DNA from: Paenalcaligenes sp021793095
Lineage (GTDB): Bacteria > Pseudomonadota > Gammaproteobacteria > Burkholderiales > Burkholderiaceae_B
Direction of reading: 5' to 3'
Length of the DNA stretch: 8,064 bases
Assembly: GCA_027317645.1 (NCBI GenBank)
Contig: DAHVQS010000071.1
Coordinates: 1 to 8,064, forward strand
Shown: positions 4,947 to 8,064 of the stretch, piece after piece
How the letters are laid out: each line of letters begins with the position of its first letter
Numbering within the stretch: the first letter of the stretch is position 1
Translations under genes and position numbers: made by a program
The notes under the pieces: generated by a model
What the model saw: the letters and a program-made list of their open reading frames with translations, nothing else
The model's database searches: none
What the model was told of the DNA's origin: nothing

Positions 4947-6674
4947 ATGTATGCAAGTAAATATCATATTCACACCCAAAAAGAAGCCCCTGCAGAAGCC
5001 GAAATCGTGAGCCATCAGCTCATGACCCGCGCCGGAATGATACGGCGATTGGCCGGTGGTATCTATACCTATATGCCATTGGGCCTCAAGATCATTCGCA
5101 AGATCGAACAAATTGTCCGCGAGGAAATGGATCGCGCCGGTGCTATTGAATTGCTCATGCCTTTTGTGCAGCCGGCTGAGTTATGGCAAGAAACAGAACG
5201 CTGGCAAGAATTTGGACCCGAATTACTGCGCATCAAAGACCGCCATCAGCGCGACTTTGTTTTGCAGCCGACCTCCGAAGAGGTGGTGACGGATATTGCC
5301 CGCAACGAAATCCAAAGTTGGCGCCAATTGCCCGTTAACTTCTACCACATCCAAAATAAATTTCGTGATGAACGCCGTCCCCGTTTTGGTTTAATGCGTG
5401 GGCGCGAATTTCTGATGAAGGACGCCTATTCTTTTGACAAAGATGCTGAAGGCGCGCGTGAGAGCTATCAAAAAATGTTTGATGCCTATGTACGCATATT
5501 TGAGCGCATGGGGTTGACCTTTCGGGCGGTTGCTGCGGATACGGGTGCCATCGGCGGTTCGCTGAGTCACGAATTTCAAGTCATTGCTGACACCGGCGAA
5601 GACCTCATTATTTATGACCCACAAGGGGATTATGCAGCCAATATCGAATTAGCCGAAGCGCCCTGCCTCATCAAAGAGCGCGCAACGCCTACCCTTGAGC
5701 TGCAAAAAGTCTCGACCCCAGAGGCCACTAAATGCGAACTGGTCGCAGAACAACTCGGGCTGGACCTGCAGCAAACCGTTAAGGCAGTCGTCGTTGCTAC
5801 CGACGATGCCCAAGGAAAGTCTCAAATCTGGCTTTTATTAGTGCGCGGTGATCATGAGGTCAATGAGGTCAAGGTCGCCAAGATACCGGGGTTTGAACAA
5901 GGCTATCGAGCGGCAACCGCAGAAGAGATCCAGGCGCATTTCAATTGTGTGCCTGGATATTTAGGTCCGGTGGGCCTGACGGATCAGGTCAAGGTTATCG
6001 CTGACCGCACTGTTGCCCACATGAGTGATTTTGTTTGTGGCGCAAATGACGAAGGTTTTCACTATACCGGGGTCAACTGGGGCCGCGATGCGGCCGAACC
6101 CGAGGTTTATGATTTACGCAATGCTGTGGCAGGTGACCCCACCCCAGAAGGAGGCCAGCTGGCCACGCAACGGGGCATTGAGGTGGGTCATGTGTTTTTT
6201 CTGGGGGATACTTACGCCCAAAAGATGAACGCTACCTTTTTAGACCAAAACGGTAAGCCGGCGCCCATGCAAATGGGCTGTTATGGCATCGGTATCAGCC
6301 GCATTGCCGCCGCCGCCATCGAACAAAACCATGATGATAAAGGCATCATCTGGCCACGCGCTTTGGCTCCGTTTGAGGTGGTTATCTGTGCCCTATCGGC
6401 GCAGAAAAATGAGGGGGTGATGGCCGCCGCCCAAACCCTTTACAATGAATTGCGTGATGCGGGTGTAGATGTCATTTTGGATGATCGCGATGTGCGTCCC
6501 GGGGTGATGTTTGCTGACTGGGAGCTCATCGGTGTGCCCTTGCGCATCACCTTGGGCGAACGAGGCCTAAAAAACGATGCCATTGAGATACAAACCCGAC
6601 ATGATGGTGAAAACCATAGTGTCTCACTGGAGCATTGTGTAGAACGAACTTTAGCGCTTTTAAGCAGTCTCTAA
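4947..6674 (+). CDS. proS: Prolyl-tRNA synthetase (bacterial type with editing domain)
   Basis: This class II synthetase charges tRNA-Pro with proline in the cytoplasm. At 575 residues it has the length of the bacterial form. The catalytic core shows the motif 1 region (IVREEMDRAGAIELLMPFVQP, 56-76, written here as two overlapping halves: IVREEMDRAG and AIELLMPFVQP), the proline-sensing QPTSEEV (107-113), motif 2 (KFRDERRPRFGLMRGREF, 138-155) and motif 3 (MGCYGIGISRIAAA, 443-456). Between motifs 2 and 3, about 225-407, lies the INS editing domain that clears Ala-tRNA-Pro. It retains Lys279, which falls at the known editing lysine position, so editing is likely intact. The anticodon-binding domain covers about 474-575. 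No strong Shine-Dalgarno site precedes the ATG, but the start MYASKYHIHTQKEAPAEAE aligns with the family N-terminus. It is divergent from rppH and followed by an inverted repeat before ybgC. Confidence 0.97.
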   Translation: MYASKYHIHTQKEAPAEAEIVSHQLMTRAGMIRRLAGGIYTYMPLGLKIIRKIEQIVREEMDRAGAIELLMPFVQPAELWQETERWQEFGPELLRIKDRHQRDFVLQPTSEEVVTDIARNEIQSWRQLPVNFYHIQNKFRDERRPRFGLMRGREFLMKDAYSFDKDAEGARESYQKMFDAYVRIFERMGLTFRAVAADTGAIGGSLSHEFQVIADTGEDLIIYDPQGDYAANIELAEAPCLIKERATPTLELQKVSTPEATKCELVAEQLGLDLQQTVKAVVVATDDAQGKSQIWLLLVRGDHEVNEVKVAKIPGFEQGYRAATAEEIQAHFNCVPGYLGPVGLTDQVKVIADRTVAHMSDFVCGANDEGFHYTGVNWGRDAAEPEVYDLRNAVAGDPTPEGGQLATQRGIEVGHVFFLGDTYAQKMNATFLDQNGKPAPMQMGCYGIGISRIAAAAIEQNHDDKGIIWPRALAPFEVVICALSAQKNEGVMAAAQTLYNELRDAGVDVILDDRDVRPGVMFADWELIGVPLRITLGERGLKNDAIEIQTRHDGENHSVSLEHCVERTLALLSSL

Positions 6675-6695
6675 GACAGTAGGTGCCCCTAAAAC

Positions 6696-6733
6696 CCTCG
6701 GGCCAACAGAGGGACGTCACACTCGGCCCGAGG
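6696..6733 (+). terminator. Perfect 9-bp inverted repeat after proS, possible terminator or attenuator
   Basis: CCTCGGGCC (6696-6704) and GGCCCGAGG (6725-6733) are exact complements with a 20-base loop, 22 bases after the proS stop. The stem is very GC-rich. The sequence after it is not a pure T tract: CCCCTTTACTTTTAC is pyrimidine-rich and begins seven bases on, so termination may be partial or need another factor. The loop holds GGGAC (6711-6715), which can pair with GTCCC (6736-6740) just past the stem, giving an alternative fold. It is the only structured element between proS and the tol operon. Confidence 0.5.
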
Positions 6734-6777
6734 ATGTCCCCTTTACTTTTACATTGATAGCTGACGCTTACAAAAAA

Positions 6778-7203
6778 ATGCCATTGGAAACTTCAAACAC
6801 TGCCCATAATTTACCAATTCGCGTATATTACGAGGATACGGATGCAGGCGGTATTGTGTATTATGCCAACCACCTCAAATTTTTTGAGCGCGCACGCACT
6901 GAATGGTTGCGCGATCTGGGCGTATCACAGACCGATCTAGCTCAAAAGCACAAGCAGATTTTTGTGGTAAAAAAAAGTGAGGTCGAATACCGCCAACCGG
7001 CACGCCATGATGATTTGCTCAGCATCCGCAGCCGAATCAAGCAATTGGGCGGCGCATCGCTTACTTTTGTACAGCAGGCTATCTTGGACGACACTGTCTT
7101 GTGCCATTGCGAGACTGTCATCGTTTGCGTGCATAGTGAAAGCATGCGCCCAGTTAAATTACACTCGGATATCCGAGCCATCTTGAATAAGGTATTAGTC
7201 TGA
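6778..7203 (+). CDS. ybgC: Acyl-CoA thioesterase YbgC, first gene of the tol-pal operon
   Basis: YbgC is a hot-dog-fold thioesterase of the 4-hydroxybenzoyl-CoA thioesterase family, acting on acyl-CoA or acyl-carrier substrates at the inner face of the membrane and co-encoded with the Tol-Pal envelope system. With the ATG at 6778 the protein has 141 residues, near the family norm. The signature VYYEDTDAGGIVYYANHLKF contains the catalytic aspartate of DTDAGG, and FFERARTEWLR follows it. VKKSEVEYRQPARHDD and the final strand ETVIVCVHSESMRP complete the fold. An in-frame TTG at 6754 would add eight residues, but family members begin shortly before the VRVYYEDTD strand. Neither start has a visible Shine-Dalgarno site. 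tolQ begins one base after its stop. Confidence 0.92.
   Translation: MPLETSNTAHNLPIRVYYEDTDAGGIVYYANHLKFFERARTEWLRDLGVSQTDLAQKHKQIFVVKKSEVEYRQPARHDDLLSIRSRIKQLGGASLTFVQQAILDDTVLCHCETVIVCVHSESMRPVKLHSDIRAILNKVLV
7164..7177. repeat. 14-bp perfect palindrome at the end of ybgC
   Basis: CTCGGATATCCGAG reads the same on both strands. It lies inside the ybgC coding sequence (codons for SDIRA), 28 bases before the tolQ ATG. As a zero-loop palindrome it would be a poor RNA hairpin, and a binding-site role is only possible in principle. It may be chance. Confidence 0.5.
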
Positions 7204-7204
7204 A

Positions 7205-7879
7205 ATGCAAGCGTCCAGCGAACTATCGCTTTTAACCCTAATTTGGCAGGCCAGCCTACCCGTGCAGCTGGTCATGTTGCTATTAATTGTATTGTCCATC
7301 GTTTCATGGGCTTATATCTTTGCCAAGCGCTCAGCACTCAAACGCGCTCTGGCTCAAACCCAACGTTTTGAAGATGACTTTTGGGCCGGCGGCGATCTCA
7401 ATGTGCTGACGCAAAGCATTGCCGCTCGACGCGAAGAACACGGCGCCCTGGCGCGCATTTTTGAGTCTGGTATGGCTGAATTTATCAAGGCGCGACGAGC
7501 CAATCAACGCGGCGAGGGTTTATTAGATGGCCCCCGCCGTGCCATGTTGGCCACCTATCAACGCGAACTGGATCGCCTGGAAACCCACCTAAACTTTTTG
7601 GCCACCGTCGGGTCTGTGAGCCCTTATATTGGTTTATTAGGCACCGTTTGGGGCATTATGCATGCTTTTATAGGCCTTTCAGATGCTCAATCAGCCACTC
7701 TTGCATCCGTGGCTCCTGGCATTGCCGAGGCTCTGATCGCCACAGCCATTGGTTTATTTGCCGCGATCCCTGCTGTGATGGCCTATAACCGCTATACCAC
7801 TGACATTGATCGCTTGGCTACCCGTTTTGACGGGTTCATCGACGAGTTTTTAAATATTCTCCAAAGACAGGTACAGTAA
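7205..7879 (+). CDS. tolQ: Tol-Pal system proton channel subunit TolQ
   Basis: TolQ is an inner-membrane protein that forms, with TolR, the proton channel energising TolA and Pal for outer-membrane constriction at division. The 224-residue length fits the family. The first membrane segment is about 18-38 (VQLVMLLLIVLSIVSWAYIF). A cytoplasmic loop with FEDDFWAGGDL (55-65) and RRAMLATYQRELDRLETHL (111-129) follows. The second segment includes SPYIGLLGTVWGIMHAF (139-155) and the third APGIAEALIATAIGLFAAIP (170-189). Thr147 and Thr180 fall at the conserved pore threonines of the TolQ/ExbB/MotA family. The ATG stands one base past the ybgC stop, and the stop overlaps the tolR ATG by one base (TAATG), so translation of the three is probably coupled. 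Confidence 0.97.
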   Translation: MQASSELSLLTLIWQASLPVQLVMLLLIVLSIVSWAYIFAKRSALKRALAQTQRFEDDFWAGGDLNVLTQSIAARREEHGALARIFESGMAEFIKARRANQRGEGLLDGPRRAMLATYQRELDRLETHLNFLATVGSVSPYIGLLGTVWGIMHAFIGLSDAQSATLASVAPGIAEALIATAIGLFAAIPAVMAYNRYTTDIDRLATRFDGFIDEFLNILQRQVQ

Positions 7880-8064
7880 TGCCCAGAGAACGCTCGTATC
7901 GCCGTCGACAACGCCGGCAAAAAAACGAGATGAACGTCGTTCCTTATATCGACGTTATGCTTGTTTTGCTGGTGATTTTCATGGTGACAGCCCCCATGAT
8001 CACCCCTGGCATTATCGATCTCCCCACGGTGGGCGAGGCCTCCGAGGTTCCCGCCACCAGATCG
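7879..8064 (+). CDS. tolR: Tol-Pal system protein TolR (partial, 5' end only)
   Basis: The first 62 codons are visible before the window ends. TolR is a single-pass inner-membrane partner of TolQ with a periplasmic domain. An Arg-rich cytoplasmic N-terminus (PRERSYRRRQRRQK) is followed by NEMNVVPYIDVMLVLLVIF and MVTAPMITPG, the ExbD/TolR membrane segment. Asp25 in PYIDVML is at the position of the essential proton-carrying aspartate. The periplasmic part begins IIDLPTVGEASEV. The ATG overlaps the tolQ stop in TAATG, as is common for coupled genes. Nothing looks damaged in the visible part. Confidence 0.95.
   Translation, partial: MPRERSYRRRQRRQKNEMNVVPYIDVMLVLLVIFMVTAPMITPGIIDLPTVGEASEVPATRS

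Noticed and set aside
5056..6228. Short alternative frames inside proS (5056-5289, 5391-5624, 6025-6228)
   Set aside because: All lie within conserved synthetase coding sequence and look like chance open frames.
2112..6689. Ten-base repeat TAGGTGCCCC at 2112-2121 and 6680-6689
   Set aside because: The first copy belongs to the 6S closing stem and the second is in an unrelated gap after proS. A single 10-base match in 8 kb with no shared context is probably chance.
6937..7186. Short frames overlapping ybgC on both strands
   Set aside because: The ybgC frame carries the full hot-dog thioesterase signature; the others show none.

Overview
The window is about 8 kb of ordinary, densely packed bacterial chromosome with housekeeping genes on both strands and no sign of a mobile element, prophage or CRISPR array. 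The proteins point to a betaproteobacterium of the order Burkholderiales. ProS carries the QPTSEEVVTDIA and GLMRGREF motifs. RppH begins MLDSEGYRPNVGIIL and has RGQKQIWFLLRM. TolQ has FEDDFWAGGDL. The genes rppH and proS lie back to back. Base composition looks balanced, near half G+C by eye, which is low for that order and would suit a lower-GC member of the Alcaligenaceae. That family placement is inference.

Left part (1-2107). A gene cut by the window edge encodes an MsrA-like protein on the minus strand. It keeps the MsrA fold signature but has serine in place of the catalytic cysteine. It is divergent from lgt (lipoprotein diacylglyceryl transferase, plus strand). The end of lgt overlaps tail to tail with a gene for an exported SIMPL-domain protein on the minus strand.

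Centre left (2079-3152). A minus-strand cell-division cluster runs from a good sigma70-type promoter through a ZapB-like coiled-coil gene, then zapA, then a region that folds as 6S RNA (ssrS). It ends at a strong intrinsic terminator. This zapA-ssrS order is the classical proteobacterial arrangement and supports the RNA call.

Centre right (3317-6674). A plus-strand beta-hydroxyacid dehydrogenase (3-hydroxyisobutyrate dehydrogenase family) converges on rppH (minus strand), which removes the 5' pyrophosphate from mRNA. rppH is divergent from proS (prolyl-tRNA synthetase with its editing domain), and the two share a 75-base control region.

Right part (6675-8064). After a perfect 9-bp inverted repeat comes the start of the tol-pal operon: ybgC (acyl-CoA thioesterase), tolQ and the first third of tolR. 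These are tightly spaced and in the canonical order. The window stops inside tolR, and tolA, tolB and pal are expected beyond it.

I found no convincing new multi-gene system. The most unusual item is the MsrA-like protein that has lost its catalytic cysteine. The 6S RNA is the main non-protein feature and has no open reading frame of its own.
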